Shown: piece by piece, positions 32,705-42,047 of the stretch
How the letters are laid out: each line of letters starts with the position of its first letter
Position numbering within the stretch: position 1 is the first letter of the stretch
NCBI RefSeq assembly: GCF_900451175.1
Contig: NZ_UGJJ01000001.1
Span: forward strand, 868,001 to 932,000
Direction of reading: 5' to 3'
Source of the DNA: Kingella potus
GTDB lineage: Bacteria; Pseudomonadota; Gammaproteobacteria; Burkholderiales; Neisseriaceae
Length of the DNA: 64,000 nucleotides
The notes under the pieces: model-generated
Seen by the model: only the letters and a program-made list of their open reading frames with translations
Told to the model about the DNA's origin: nothing
Database searches by the model: none
Translations under genes and position numbers: made by a program

Positions 32705-33805
32705 ATGAACACAACTTCACATTTCACCAGTAATTTCTGGAACTACTACATCATCGGCATCATCGTCATCAGCTTTATCGCCCTGATTTGGCTTCTGCTC
32801 TCACAGAACAAAGTCAAAGCACCGCCAAAAGGCGAAGACGTGAAAACCACCGGCCACGACTGGGACGGCATCGAAGAGTACAACAACCCCATGCCGCGCT
32901 GGTGGTTCTACCTCTACATCCTTACCTGGCTGTTCGGCATCGGCTATCTCGCCCTCTATCCCGGCTTGGGCGATTTCAAAGGCCTGCGCAACTGGACCAG
33001 CGTCGGCGAATACCAGGCCGAAGTAGAAGCCGCGCAAAAAGAATACGGGGCGATTTACGCGAAATACGCCAAAATGTCCGTAGAAGACACCGCCAAACAG
33101 GCCGAAGCCCGCACCATCGGCAAAAACCTGTTCGACACCTACTGCATCCAGTGCCACGGCTCCGATGCCAAAGGATCGCGCGGCTTCCCCAATCTTACCG
33201 ACACCGACTGGCTCTACGGCGGCACACCCGACAAAATCCACGAAACGATCACCAAAGGCCGCACCGGCATCATGAAATCGTGGGGACCCGAGCTTGGCGA
33301 AGAAGGCGTGAAAGACGTGGCCAACTACGTTCTTTCCCTTTCCAAGCCGGAAGAACAGTACGACCCCCTGCGCGCCGAGCGCGGCAAAGTCCTGTTCAAC
33401 GGCCCGCCCGCCAACTGCTTTACCTGCCACGGCGATAAAGGCCAGGGCGTGCGCGGACTCGGTCCCAATCTGACCGACAACGTATGGCTGTGGGGCGGCA
33501 CGCAAAAAGCCATCATCGAAACCATTACCAACGGCCGGCACAACCAAATGCCCGCATGGGAAGGCTTCCTCGACAAAGACAAAATCCACCTGCTGACCGC
33601 CTACGTTTGGGGACTGTCGCATCCCGACGGCAAAGCCGCCAAAACCGACACCGAAAACGTATTGGGCGAAAAAGCCGCCAAAGCCGCTGCGGCGGCAGCG
33701 GCCGAAGCCGCCGCTGCGAAAAAAGCCGAGCCTGCGCCCGTTTCTGCGGCCGCATCCGCACCGTCCTCTGCTCCGGCCGAAACCCCAGCATCCGGCAGCA
33801 AATAG
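32705..33805 (+). CDS. ccoP: cbb3-type cytochrome c oxidase subunit III (dihaem)
   Basis: 366 residues. Two N-terminal membrane helices (about 15-35 and 62-80) are joined by a segment containing PMPRWWFYLYI. Two cytochrome c domains follow with CIQCH and CFTCH. The tail after about residue 315 is an Ala/Lys/Pro-rich low-complexity extension with no third CxxCH. N. gonorrhoeae CcoP has a third haem domain; this one does not. ATG 32705 has GGAG upstream; a GTG at 32684 is less likely. Confidence 0.95.
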   Translation: MNTTSHFTSNFWNYYIIGIIVISFIALIWLLLSQNKVKAPPKGEDVKTTGHDWDGIEEYNNPMPRWWFYLYILTWLFGIGYLALYPGLGDFKGLRNWTSVGEYQAEVEAAQKEYGAIYAKYAKMSVEDTAKQAEARTIGKNLFDTYCIQCHGSDAKGSRGFPNLTDTDWLYGGTPDKIHETITKGRTGIMKSWGPELGEEGVKDVANYVLSLSKPEEQYDPLRAERGKVLFNGPPANCFTCHGDKGQGVRGLGPNLTDNVWLWGGTQKAIIETITNGRHNQMPAWEGFLDKDKIHLLTAYVWGLSHPDGKAAKTDTENVLGEKAAKAAAAAAAEAAAAKKAEPAPVSAAASAPSSAPAETPASGSK

Positions 33806-33827
33806 CCAACACCGCAGCAAACAGAAA

Positions 33828-33855
33828 AGGTATGCGCCTGCCGCATACCTTTTTT
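33828..33855 (+). terminator. Intrinsic terminator of ccoNOQP
   Basis: AGGTATGCG, 5-nt loop, CGCATACCT, then TTTTTC, 22 nt after the ccoP stop. A classical terminator without DUS. Confidence 0.85.
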
Positions 33856-33958
33856 CTTTTCCAAATTGTTTCAGACGGCCTCTTTTTCGTCTTACAAACT
33901 GCGATGCAAACTCCCAAAACCGCGTGCGTTGCTGCGTGCGCTACCTAGCTTAGCGGCA

Positions 33959-34003
33959 GAGGCCGTCTGAAAAAGCGGAATGGCGATTTTTCAGACGGCC
34001 TTT
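33959..34003. terminator. DUS hairpin at the 3' end of the hydroxyacid dehydrogenase gene
   Basis: AGGCCGTCTGAAAAA and complement around about 15 nt. A degraded REP-like unit (about 33924-33951) lies on its left. Confidence 0.45.
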
Positions 34004-34021
34004 TGCGGGCATCGGCCGCGG

Positions 34022-34975
34022 TTACGCCACGCGGTTTTGCGGGCGGCCTGCGGCGAAGGCTTCGATATTGGCGCAGAGGATTTCGCACATTTTGTGCCGT
34101 GCGGTGTCGCTGGCCCAGGCGATGTGGGGGGTAAGGATGAGGTGGGGCAGGTTGGCTTTGAGCAGGGGGTTGCCGTGTTGCGGCGGCTCTTCGGCCAGTA
34201 CGTCCAAGCCCGCGCCGCCGAGTGTGCCGTATTTGAGGGCGGCAAGGAGGGCGGTTTCGTCGATGAGGCCGCCGCGCCCGCAGTTGATAAGCACTGCGCC
34301 GGGTTTCATGGCGCGAAGCTCGTCTTCGCCGATGAGGTGGCGGGTGGCTTCCGTGAGCGGGCAGTGCAGGGAAAGCACATCGGCCTGCCGCAGCGCGTGG
34401 TCGAAGGAAACATAGCCCGCGCGGGTGGCGGCGGCGTTTTTGCGCTCGGCAAAGACGACGTTCATACCGAAGGCGCGGGCGTAGCGGGCGAGGGTGTCGC
34501 CGATGTTGCCGCGTCCGAATATGGCGAGGGTTTTGCCGTTCAGGTCGCGTATCGGTGCGCCGAAATGGCAGAAGAAGGGCGAGTTTTGCCACAGGCCGGC
34601 GCGCAGGTCGCGTTGGTAGGCAGGCAGGTTGCGCATGAGGGCCATCATCAGCATGAAGGCATGTTCGGCCACGGCTTCGCTGCCGTAGGCGGGGATATTG
34701 CATACGGCAATGCCTGCTGCGCGGGCGGCGGCGGTGTCGATGTGGTCGCAGCCGGTGGCGCAGACGGCGATCATTTCGAGCTGCGGGTTGGCGGCAATGT
34801 GTTCGGCGGTGATGCGGACTTTGTTGGTGGCGGCGATGTGTGCGCCGGCCATGCGGGCGGCTGTGTCGGTAGGGGAGGTTTGCGCGTGTTCGGTCAGGAC
34901 GTGGGGGAAGGAAAAGTCGAATATGCGGTCTGCGGGCAGGGTGGCGCGGTCGAGGAAAACGATGCGGCGGTTCAT
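34022..34975 (-). CDS. D-2-hydroxyacid dehydrogenase (glycerate dehydrogenase/hydroxypyruvate reductase-like)
   Basis: 317 residues with the D-isomer dehydrogenase fold. The Rossmann motif is LAIFGRGNIGDTLARYARAFGM. The catalytic Arg lies in LINCGRGGLIDE, the Glu in LAEEPPQHGNPLL, and the His in LTPHIAWAS. These fit HprA-type glycerate dehydrogenases, though substrate cannot be assigned by sequence alone. Start 34975 (MNRRIVFLDRATL) has AAGGAGC upstream; the longer frame crosses a DUS. Confidence 0.85.
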   Translation of the reverse strand: MNRRIVFLDRATLPADRIFDFSFPHVLTEHAQTSPTDTAARMAGAHIAATNKVRITAEHIAANPQLEMIAVCATGCDHIDTAAARAAGIAVCNIPAYGSEAVAEHAFMLMMALMRNLPAYQRDLRAGLWQNSPFFCHFGAPIRDLNGKTLAIFGRGNIGDTLARYARAFGMNVVFAERKNAAATRAGYVSFDHALRQADVLSLHCPLTEATRHLIGEDELRAMKPGAVLINCGRGGLIDETALLAALKYGTLGGAGLDVLAEEPPQHGNPLLKANLPHLILTPHIAWASDTARHKMCEILCANIEAFAAGRPQNRVA

Positions 34976-35155
34976 GTTTGCTCCTTGTAACGGCGGGTTG
35001 GCAAAGAAAGGGTGTGCGAGGCCGTCTGAAAAATGTCGGGGACGGATTTTGCGGCAGGAATGTGCAAGGGGGCATCTTCCGCATCGGTTTCTGCGGAGGG
35101 GAGTTTTGCAAAACTTCCGCTTGCGGCGGATGCCTGCATCGGACACCGGATGCCT

Positions 35156-35662
35156 TTATCCGCTAATTTTACAGATTGCTTGCTTTTTGGAATATTTTAT
35201 TAACACGGCAGTATATTTCTGATTTCCGTTATTTAAATCACCATTAAAATTGCTGTTATTTTCTAAATATGAATCACTGATATAAAAGCAGAATGAAAAA
35301 TTTTTATCAAAAATATATGAATATTCATATCCGCATATCGCATCTAAATCCTTTAAGTCCTCTGCTATTTCTTCCGACTTTGCCAAAAATAGCGGCAGTA
35401 AATTATTTTGGTAATTATAGTGCCTTAAAACATACAATTCCTGCAATGGGAAGACTTCTGTCAAAATGTCAGGAGAGCATGCCACTCCATCAGAGCCGTG
35501 GAACGGCCTTTTAAAGGAAAAATAAGTTTTTTCTTTTAGTGTTCCATCAGCCATTATTTTTTTACTATAAATATTTCCTCTGAAAAAATGATATATTAAT
35601 CGCCGTACTATTTTTTCAGAAGCGTTTTTGCCAATAATATTTTGGTAAGAAAATTCTTTCAT
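35156..35662 (-). CDS. AT-rich orphan protein, possible immunity protein
   Basis: 168 residues, family not recognised. Rich in Asn, Tyr, Phe and Lys, acidic in the middle (SEEIAEDLKDLDAICGYEYSY), with no signal peptide or membrane helix. Base composition is far more AT-rich than anything around it, and it has no DUS. It lies 59 bp downstream of a gene fragment in the same direction, the arrangement of toxin tail plus immunity gene in polymorphic-toxin cassettes. GAGGATAATT precedes the ATG. The immunity role is inference from context only. Confidence 0.55.
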   Translation of the reverse strand: MKEFSYQNIIGKNASEKIVRRLIYHFFRGNIYSKKIMADGTLKEKTYFSFKRPFHGSDGVACSPDILTEVFPLQELYVLRHYNYQNNLLPLFLAKSEEIAEDLKDLDAICGYEYSYIFDKNFSFCFYISDSYLENNSNFNGDLNNGNQKYTAVLIKYSKKQAICKISG

Positions 35663-35721
35663 AATTATCCTCTTGTTATTTATTAAAGAATATGGCCTTG
35701 ATTATTCCCTGAATTTGTTTG

Positions 35722-35940
35722 CTATTTAATATGGGGTGCATCATTCCCGACGGATTTTTCTCCTTTTTCCCAACGTTCTTGTGGCGGAACAAGGCCTGCC
35801 AATTCTGTTTTTCCTGGTTTAGGCTTGCAAACCTCATATCCTCTCTCACAATATTGTGCTGTGTACATTTTCCTACGATCCATTGCTAACCCCATATCAA
35901 GCATAAGTTTTTGCATCTGCCATACGGGCAATTCCAATAT
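35722..35940 (-). pseudogene. Gene fragment upstream of the AT-rich orphan
   Basis: About 70 C-terminal codons (VWQMQKLMLDMGLAMDRRKM ... GKTELAGLVPPQERWEKG) of an unrecognised protein. The open frame continues upstream to 36150, but it crosses a DUS (about 35998-36011) and reads as intergenic there, so the 5' part of the original gene appears replaced. Composition is intermediate. It may be the remnant of a secreted toxin C-terminus paired with the next gene; a small intact gene starting at an internal ATG is the alternative. Confidence 0.4.
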
Positions 35941-36274
35941 CTCCCTGCCTGTCCGTTTCCCCGACGCGCTGCCGCGCCTTAGTGTTTTTTCGCTGGGAGG
36001 CCGTCTGAAAACGGCTGCGTCGGGTCTCGGCGCGGGTAAAGCGGTTTTCGTTATGGTGGGACAATATGGAAAATATCCGCCATGCTGTTTGCACGGCAGG
36101 CAGGATGCCGCCCCGAAGTGGTGCACGGTTTCGGAATAGCTGTAAAACAAAAAATGTGTGCGTCGCTTGGGAGGATCACCCTACCTTATCATCTGCTTTT
36201 CCGTTGCCGGCTCAGGTGCTTACTTTGTATCTGGTTTCACTATAAAACGGTTGTCGGCGGTGCTGACGGTGTTT

Positions 36275-37366
36275 TCAGACGGCCTCATCCGTTTTGCCCG
36301 CCAGCGCGTAGGCGGCCATGGTGGCGCGGTAGATTTCGTCGTCGCCGCAGAGCTGCAGCACGCGTTCGCGCAGGGCGAGGCTGCAGCGGCGGCGCAGGGC
36401 GGGATCGGCGCAGAGTTGTTCCACGGCGGCGGCAAAGGCTGTCTGGTCGCGCACGGGGGTGCAGAAGCCGGTGGTGCCGTTTTCCACCATTTCGCAGATG
36501 CCCGCTGCGTCGTAGCTGGCGACGGCGGTGGCGTAGAGGCCGGCTTCGAGGATGTTGTTGCCCACGCCCGCGCCGTGGTCGCCCTGCAAGTCGGGGGTGT
36601 TGAGCAGGATGTCGGTGGCGGCGAAATAGGCATCGAGGTCGCGCACCGCGCCGAGGAAGCGGACGCGTTCGGACAGGCCTAAGGCTGCGGCCTGCGCTTC
36701 GAGGGCGTTGCGTTCTTCGCCGCTGCCGGCGATGTGCAGGCGCACGTCTAGGCCGCGCCGGCAGAGGAGGGAGAACGCGTCGAGCGTCAGGTGTACGGCG
36801 CGGGTTTTGTCCAGCCGCGACAGCGTGCCCAGCGCGATGTGGCTGCGCGGGGTTTTCTGCGGTGCGGCGGGGACGGCGGGCAGGGCGTTGTAGGTGTAGG
36901 CGGTGCGTGCGGCGGGGAAGCCGTGGCGGATGAGTTTTTGCTGCTCGTGGCGGCAGTTGGCGATGATGTATACGCCCAGGTGTTTGAACAGGCGGGCGAT
37001 TTTCGGATAGGTGGCGGCCTGCAAGCCGCGTGCGTGGTAGAAAACGGCGGTGCGGGGGGAGGCGGCTTTGGCGGCAAGGGCGCAGGCGGGGACGATGCGC
37101 GCCATCTGGCAGTGGACGAGTGCGGGGCGTTCGCGCCGCAGCAGGCGGGCGAAAGATAAGGCGGCTTTGGCGTAGCCCGCCGCGCCGCCGTAGAAATCGA
37201 GCGGCAGCCAGCGCATACCCGCCGCCCGCGCCTGCGCTACCAGCGGGCCGTCGGAGGAAGCCAGCAGCACGTCGTGGCCGCGTGCGGACAAAAGCCGGCC
37301 GAGACGCAGACTGGCCGTTTCCGTGCCGCCCAGCCCGCTCATAGATGTGGCGAGGACGATTTTCAC
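36275..37366 (-). CDS. Glycosyltransferase family 4 protein
   Basis: About 363 residues with a GT-B fold. N-terminal VKIVLATSMSGLGGTETASLRLGRLLSARGHDV, the linker LGTLSRLDKTRAVHLTLDAF, and the donor-binding C-terminal domain with HIAGSGEERNALEAQAAALGL and LLNTPDLQGDHGAGVGNNILEAGLYATAV (the Glu of the EX7E-like motif). It probably transfers a sugar onto lipooligosaccharide or another glycan. GTG 37366 gives the family N-terminus; ATG 37393 is possible. The stop codon is DUS-derived (TDEAV). Confidence 0.85.
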   Translation of the reverse strand: MKIVLATSMSGLGGTETASLRLGRLLSARGHDVLLASSDGPLVAQARAAGMRWLPLDFYGGAAGYAKAALSFARLLRRERPALVHCQMARIVPACALAAKAASPRTAVFYHARGLQAATYPKIARLFKHLGVYIIANCRHEQQKLIRHGFPAARTAYTYNALPAVPAAPQKTPRSHIALGTLSRLDKTRAVHLTLDAFSLLCRRGLDVRLHIAGSGEERNALEAQAAALGLSERVRFLGAVRDLDAYFAATDILLNTPDLQGDHGAGVGNNILEAGLYATAVASYDAAGICEMVENGTTGFCTPVRDQTAFAAAVEQLCADPALRRRCSLALRERVLQLCGDDEIYRATMAAYALAGKTDEAV

Positions 37367-37641
37367 GGCGCATCCGCCAATTGTGTGCCGCAACCGGCAT
37401 GGATTAGGGGCGGCAGGGATTTGTTCATTTGATATTCGAGCCTTCTGTCGGTTTTGATAAAGCCGGAGGAGTGTGCGCGTTCCTGACCGGGAAAAATGGC
37501 GGGTATGGTGATTTCTCCATAAGCCGCCTATTTGAAATATTTGGTTTTGGCAGCGGTTGCGCCGTGCGGAAAACCTCTTTCGGGCGGGGATGTGAGGCCG
37601 TCTGAAACGGATAAGGCCGCGTTCGGACGGCCTTATCCGTT

Positions 37642-38370
37642 TCAGTCCGCCCCGTCAGGCGGGATAAATTCGATCACGACATCGCAAATCCTGCCGTCCG
37701 CACCATAGCCGAAATACACGGGGTAAACTCCGTCGCCCCGGCCGGAACGGAATACCGGCACGGACAATCCGCTGCCGGGCAGGGTGAAATTCGCCCAATC
37801 GCCGTCATCGCTTTGGAGGGCAGGCTGTGCCGCATGGCTTTTTTCCAGCTCTTCTTCCAGCAAATTATCGTAGAGGTTGAAATATTCGTCCTGCGCCAGA
37901 GCAGCTTGCTCGAAGGCGGCGTAGGCTTGGAAAGTCTGCATATCCATAATCGTGGCCAGGCCTGTGTCTGTGGCGAAGCCGAAATATCCGTCTGCCTGTA
38001 TCCCGTCCAAATCTTCCTGCCCCGTCAGTGCGGCGTAGTGGACAACGGGGCGGCTGTCGTCGAATTGCACGCGCACGGCGGCAATGGCGTAATCGTCTCC
38101 ACCAAAATCCGCCACCATCGCCGTTATGCCGAATGTACCGGTGGGCACGGTTTGGCAATAGGGTTGCAGACGATCGGGGAAGGCCGCCGGGTCGAATGCC
38201 GCGATTTTGCCTGTGGGGAAACACACTTCGCCCATATCGATGTAGTGCAGCCTGCGCCCGCAGGCTTCGCTCTGTCCGAACACTTCGCCGTAAGGCACGG
38301 CGGGGGTCAGCAGATGTTTGACGTTTTCGTATTGCGCCAGCCATTGCGGCGTGGGGGGCGGTTTGCCCAT
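37642..38370 (-). CDS. DUF4241 domain protein
   Basis: 242 residues, no signal peptide. The DUF4241 pattern is visible: GRRLHYIDMGEVCFPTGKIAAFDP, GTFGITAMVADFGGDDYAIAAVRVQF, ALTGQEDLDGIQADGYFGFATDTGLATIMD, and the C-terminal VYPVYFGYGADGRICDVVIEF. Family function is unknown. Start 38370 (MGKPPPTPQWL) follows GGAGGCAACACC. Confidence 0.78.
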   Translation of the reverse strand: MGKPPPTPQWLAQYENVKHLLTPAVPYGEVFGQSEACGRRLHYIDMGEVCFPTGKIAAFDPAAFPDRLQPYCQTVPTGTFGITAMVADFGGDDYAIAAVRVQFDDSRPVVHYAALTGQEDLDGIQADGYFGFATDTGLATIMDMQTFQAYAAFEQAALAQDEYFNLYDNLLEEELEKSHAAQPALQSDDGDWANFTLPGSGLSVPVFRSGRGDGVYPVYFGYGADGRICDVVIEFIPPDGAD

Positions 38371-38445
38371 GGTGTTGCCTCCGTTGGGAAGATGGAAAAG
38401 GACTGTTTGCGGGGCGGCGGAGCGCAAAGCGGTTTTCAGACGGCC

Positions 38446-39303
38446 TCAACCCGTCCGCACGGCTTTCTGCACGCCCGCAATCGATGCGATGGCCAAGACG
38501 AATCCCGCCAGCGATTTTGCGTCCACGCCCTGACCGAGAAACAGCAGGCCCAGCACAAACGCGCACACGGGGCTGAGCAGGCCGAGCGAGGAAACCACGG
38601 CGGCGGGCAGACGGGTAACGCCCCGGAAAAACAGCGCGTAGCCGAACACCGCGCCGAAGAGGCAGAGATACAGATAGCCGCCGATATTGGCTGCCGTGAA
38701 CGTGTCGGGCAGGGTTTCCAGCGTGAGTGCGAAGGGTATCAGCAGCAGCCCGCCAAACAGCATCTGCCAGCCGGCAAAAGCCGCAGGCGGCAGCTTGAAA
38801 TGCCAGTGTTTCGACAGGTACACGCCCAAAGACATCGAAGCCGCACCGGTCAGCGCGGCGGCAATGCCCCAGCCGTCCGTACCCGCCTGCGGCGACAGGG
38901 CCAGCAGCGCGATGCCCGCCACGCCCGCCGCCGCCCAAAACCACGCCGCTTTGGGCGGCATGGTTTTGCCGATTACCGCCGTCAGCACCAGAATCATCAG
39001 CGTCTGCGTGTAGTTCAGCACCCCCGCCAGGCCGCCCGGCAGACGGTAGGCCGATACAAACAGCATCGCCTGAAACAGCCCGATATTGAGCACGCCGAGC
39101 AGAAATATCCTGCCCCACTCGCCGCGTGCGGGCAGGCGGCGGGAACAGGCCAGCAGCAGCAGGCCGGCGGGTACGGCGCGTATCATCGCGGTGGTGAGCG
39201 GCCTGTCGGGCGGCAGAAATTCGGTCGTTACCAAATAGGTGCTGCCCCAAATCAGCGGGGCGACAGCGGTAATCAAAAGATCGCGGGTACGGATTTCGGA
39301 CAT
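38446..39303 (-). CDS. EamA/DMT family transporter
   Basis: 285 residues, ten predicted helices in two EamA repeats. First repeat: APLIWGSTYLVTTEFLPP, RAVPAGLLLL, NYTQTLMILVLTAVIGKTMP. Second: GAASMSLGVYLSKHW, FAGWQMLFGGLLLIPFAL, and SLGLLSPVCAFVLGLLFLGQ. It probably exports an amino acid or other metabolite; the substrate is unknown. Start 39303 (MSEIRTRDLLITAVAPLIWG) matches the family; the longer frame crosses DUS sequence. Confidence 0.88.
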   Translation of the reverse strand: MSEIRTRDLLITAVAPLIWGSTYLVTTEFLPPDRPLTTAMIRAVPAGLLLLACSRRLPARGEWGRIFLLGVLNIGLFQAMLFVSAYRLPGGLAGVLNYTQTLMILVLTAVIGKTMPPKAAWFWAAAGVAGIALLALSPQAGTDGWGIAAALTGAASMSLGVYLSKHWHFKLPPAAFAGWQMLFGGLLLIPFALTLETLPDTFTAANIGGYLYLCLFGAVFGYALFFRGVTRLPAAVVSSLGLLSPVCAFVLGLLFLGQGVDAKSLAGFVLAIASIAGVQKAVRTG

Positions 39304-39388
39304 ATTCGGGATCCCCTGAGGTGTGTTGCGGCGTGCGTTCCCGTTTTCAGACGGCCTCCCGGAACGGCAGAGGCCGTCTGAAAACGGC

Positions 39389-40048
39389 TTATTCAATCCA
39401 GCGGATGACTTCTTCCGCCGGCAGACGGGTTTTGGGACGCGGCTCGGCGGCGCGGTAGCCGAAGGCGGCCATCACGGCAACTTGGCACAATTCCGGATCG
39501 ATCAGCCCTTTTTCCGCCAGCAGGCGGTTGGCCTCTGCCGCGTTAAACCCTTCCACCGGCGTGGAATCGATACCGATCAGCGCGGCGGCGGTCATCATAT
39601 TGGCCAGCGCGATGTAGGCCTGTTTGGCCGCCCAGTCGTCAAAGGCGCGCGGGCTTTCGCCGAGCGCGAAATCGTTGCGGGCGAAGTCTGCAAACACGCC
39701 CTCGCGTATTTGGACGGCTTCCGGCCCGAAGCCGTGGATGTCCGCCCACATTCTGCGGCGGTAGTCTTCCTGCAAAGCTGCCTGCCTGCGCGAGAGCAGC
39801 ACGACAAAATGGCTGCAATCCATTTTTTCCGCCGCGCCCCACGCCGCGCCGCTCAAGGCTTCGCGCAGACCGGGATTCTGGACGACCAGGAAGCTCCACG
39901 GCTCCAGCCCGAACGAGCTGGGTGACAGGCGTGCGGCCTCCAAAATAAAATCAAAATCCTCGCGGCTGATTTTCTTGGCCGGGTCGTATTTTTTGCAGGC
40001 GTGGCGGAAACGGAAAGCATCGAGAACGGTTTGTTTGGCGGCAGACAT
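39389..40048 (-). CDS. NAD(P)H-dependent oxidoreductase, nitroreductase family (NfsB-like)
   Basis: 219 residues. FMN-binding nitroreductase: N-terminal FRFRHACKKYDPAKKISREDF, FMN-contact SPSSFGLEPWSFLVVQNP, then AALIGIDSTPVEGFN and VMAAFGYRA. Likely reduces quinones or nitro compounds. Homodimeric, cytoplasmic by family. CAGGAGCTGCC precedes the ATG. Confidence 0.9.
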   Translation of the reverse strand: MSAAKQTVLDAFRFRHACKKYDPAKKISREDFDFILEAARLSPSSFGLEPWSFLVVQNPGLREALSGAAWGAAEKMDCSHFVVLLSRRQAALQEDYRRRMWADIHGFGPEAVQIREGVFADFARNDFALGESPRAFDDWAAKQAYIALANMMTAAALIGIDSTPVEGFNAAEANRLLAEKGLIDPELCQVAVMAAFGYRAAEPRPKTRLPAEEVIRWIE

Positions 40049-40571
40049 TTTGGCAGCTCCTGTAAAAGCGGTGTTAAGAAAGGCAAAGCATAATTGCCGG
40101 CCGCCTCGCCGTCAAAGCAAACGGCACGCACGGCGGGCGGCAGAGGCCGTCTGAAAATGCCCGAACGGAATTTCGGCCGCGCCCAAACCGCGCTTTCAGA
40201 CGGCCTCTTTACTTTCTTCCAAACCGCCGCCCAAACCGCCGCAAGCGCGTGCGCCGCTGTGCGGCACAACTGCTTTCATGGCAGAGGCCGTCTGAAAAGT
40301 GCCAATGTTTTTCAGACGGCCTGCTGTTTTCCCGCACCGTTCCGCGCAGGTTTTGTTGCCAAAGCGGTTCACGCGCTCTCCGCCCTAAGGCAGGGTGTGT
40401 TGCCCCAAAGGCGGCGCACGCGTTTTCAGCCGCCGCGCAGAGGCCGTCTGAAAAAACGGAAACTGCGTTTTCAGACGGCCTGTTACAGGCCGTCGGCGGC
40501 TTATTGATTTTGTCCGGCTGTGCCGCCGCCCGCGCTATAATCGGCGCACAGCAAACCACACGAAAGCCACT
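40049..40571. other. Intergenic block with DUS hairpins and REP-like units
   Basis: No gene seen. It holds a DUS pair near 40144-40206, a single inverted REP-like unit (40246-40268), a DUS hairpin (40285-40322), a plus REP-like unit (40391-40422), another DUS hairpin (40441-40481), and the avtA promoter region. Confidence 0.7.
40536..40541 (+). promoter_or_regulatory. -10 element (TATAAT) for avtA
   Basis: TATAAT in GCGCTATAATCGGCG, 30 bases before the ATG. TTGTCC at 40510-40515 is the nearest -35-like hexamer, but the 20-nt gap is long. Confidence 0.5.
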
Positions 40572-41867
40572 ATGCGATTTTCCACCTTCGGTACCCGCTT
40601 TACCCGCCGCAGCGGCATCCTGCAACTGATGGACGACCTCGGCCGTGCCCTGTCCGAAGGCCGGCCGGTCAATATGCTCGGCGGCGGCAACCCCGCACAC
40701 ATCCCCGCCGTCGAACAGGTTTTTGCCGACACCCTGCGCCAAGCCGCCGACAGCGGAGCGGCACTCGAAAGCCTGTCCAACTACTCCACCCCGCAGGGCG
40801 ACGCGCGCCTGATTGCCGCCCTTGCCGCCTACTTCCGCAGCGAATACGGCTGGGACATCGGCGGACAAAACATCGCCCTGACCAACGGCTCGCAAAACGC
40901 ATTTTTCTATCTTTTCAACCTGTTCGGCGGCAGATTCGACGACGGCAGCGACAAATCCATCCTCCTGCCCCTCTCGCCCGAATACATCGGCTATGCCGAC
41001 ACCCATGTGGACGCGCCGCACTTCCTGTCCGTCCCGCCCCGCATCGAAGCCGCCGAATACAACGGCCGCAGCGGTTTTTTCAAATACCGCATCGACTTCG
41101 CCGCGCTGGAAAGCCTGCCCGCGCTGCACGAAGGAAAAATCGGCGCAATCTGCTGCTCCCGCCCCACCAACCCCAGCGGCAACGTGCTGACCGACGGGGA
41201 AATGGCGCGTTTGGACGCACTCGCCCGCACCCACGGCATCCCGCTGATTATCGACAACGCCTACGGCATGCCCTTCCCCGACATCATCCACGTGCCCGCC
41301 CGTCTCGACTGGCACGGCAACATCATCCTCTGTTTCAGCCTGTCCAAAACCGGCCTGCCCGGCGTGCGCACCGGCATCGTCGTTGCTGCCCCCGAAGTCG
41401 TTGCCGCCATCGGCAGCCTCAACGCCGTTACCAACCTCGCCCCCACCCGCTTCGGCGCGGCCGTTGCCGCCCCGCTGATCGAAAGCGGCACCCTGCAACG
41501 GCTCTCCGCCGAAACCATCCGCCCCTTCTACCAAAAGCAGGCCGATCTTGCCGTTTCCCTGCTCGAAAAACACTTTTCAGACGGCCTCGAAGGCCGCCTG
41601 AACATCCACCGCCCCGAAGGCGCGATTTTCCTCTGGCTGTGGTTTCCCGGCCTGCCCGTTTCCGCGCAAACCCTGTACGAACGCCTCAAAGCACGCGGCA
41701 CCCTCGTCATCCCCGGCGAACCCTTCTTCATCGGCTTCGACACGGCAAACTACCCCCACGCCCGCGAATGTATCCGCATCAGCATCGCGCAGGACGGAGA
41801 AACATTGGACAAAGGCATCGCCGCCATCGCCGAAGAAGTGCGCAAAGCCTTTGCCGAAGCGGGCTGA
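40572..41867 (+). CDS. avtA: Valine-pyruvate aminotransferase
   Basis: 431 residues, fold type I PLP enzyme. AvtA moves amino groups between valine and alanine. Visible: NMLGGGNPAHIPAVEQ, SNYSTPQGDARLIAALAAYF, LTNGSQNAFFYLFNLFGG, CCSRPTNPSGNVLTD and DNAYGMPFPDI. The PLP lysine is in FSLSKTGLPGVRTGI. A DUS inside the gene encodes HFSDGLEGRL (about 41574-41588). Monocistronic by spacing. Confidence 0.92.
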   Translation: MRFSTFGTRFTRRSGILQLMDDLGRALSEGRPVNMLGGGNPAHIPAVEQVFADTLRQAADSGAALESLSNYSTPQGDARLIAALAAYFRSEYGWDIGGQNIALTNGSQNAFFYLFNLFGGRFDDGSDKSILLPLSPEYIGYADTHVDAPHFLSVPPRIEAAEYNGRSGFFKYRIDFAALESLPALHEGKIGAICCSRPTNPSGNVLTDGEMARLDALARTHGIPLIIDNAYGMPFPDIIHVPARLDWHGNIILCFSLSKTGLPGVRTGIVVAAPEVVAAIGSLNAVTNLAPTRFGAAVAAPLIESGTLQRLSAETIRPFYQKQADLAVSLLEKHFSDGLEGRLNIHRPEGAIFLWLWFPGLPVSAQTLYERLKARGTLVIPGEPFFIGFDTANYPHARECIRISIAQDGETLDKGIAAIAEEVRKAFAEAG

Positions 41868-41874
41868 CAGCGGC

Positions 41875-41906
41875 AGGCCGTCTGAAAACGGATTTTCAGA
41901 CGGCCT
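41875..41906 (+). terminator. DUS hairpin after avtA
   Basis: AGGCCGTCTGAAAA and complement with a 4-nt loop, 8 nt after the stop. A single inverted REP-like unit follows at 41929-41956. Confidence 0.55.
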
Positions 41907-42047
41907 TTACCGTTATCCGGCACAAACCCGCGTGCGCCGCTGTGCGACACACCCTGCACAAATCCCGCACAGCACGCGCTCCCTGCCTTTTCATACTGAG
42001 CCGGCAGCCGTCCCTTTACCTTAACTCCGAAACACAAGGAAACCGTT

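Noticed and set aside
35825..36139. Plus-strand frame opposite the gene fragment
   Set aside because: No RBS, crosses a DUS, and composition gives no support over the minus-strand fragment.
37813..39381. A 522-codon plus-strand frame across the DUF4241 and EamA genes
   Set aside because: Crosses two well-supported minus-strand genes and reads through DUS spacers; composition is typical of shadow frames.
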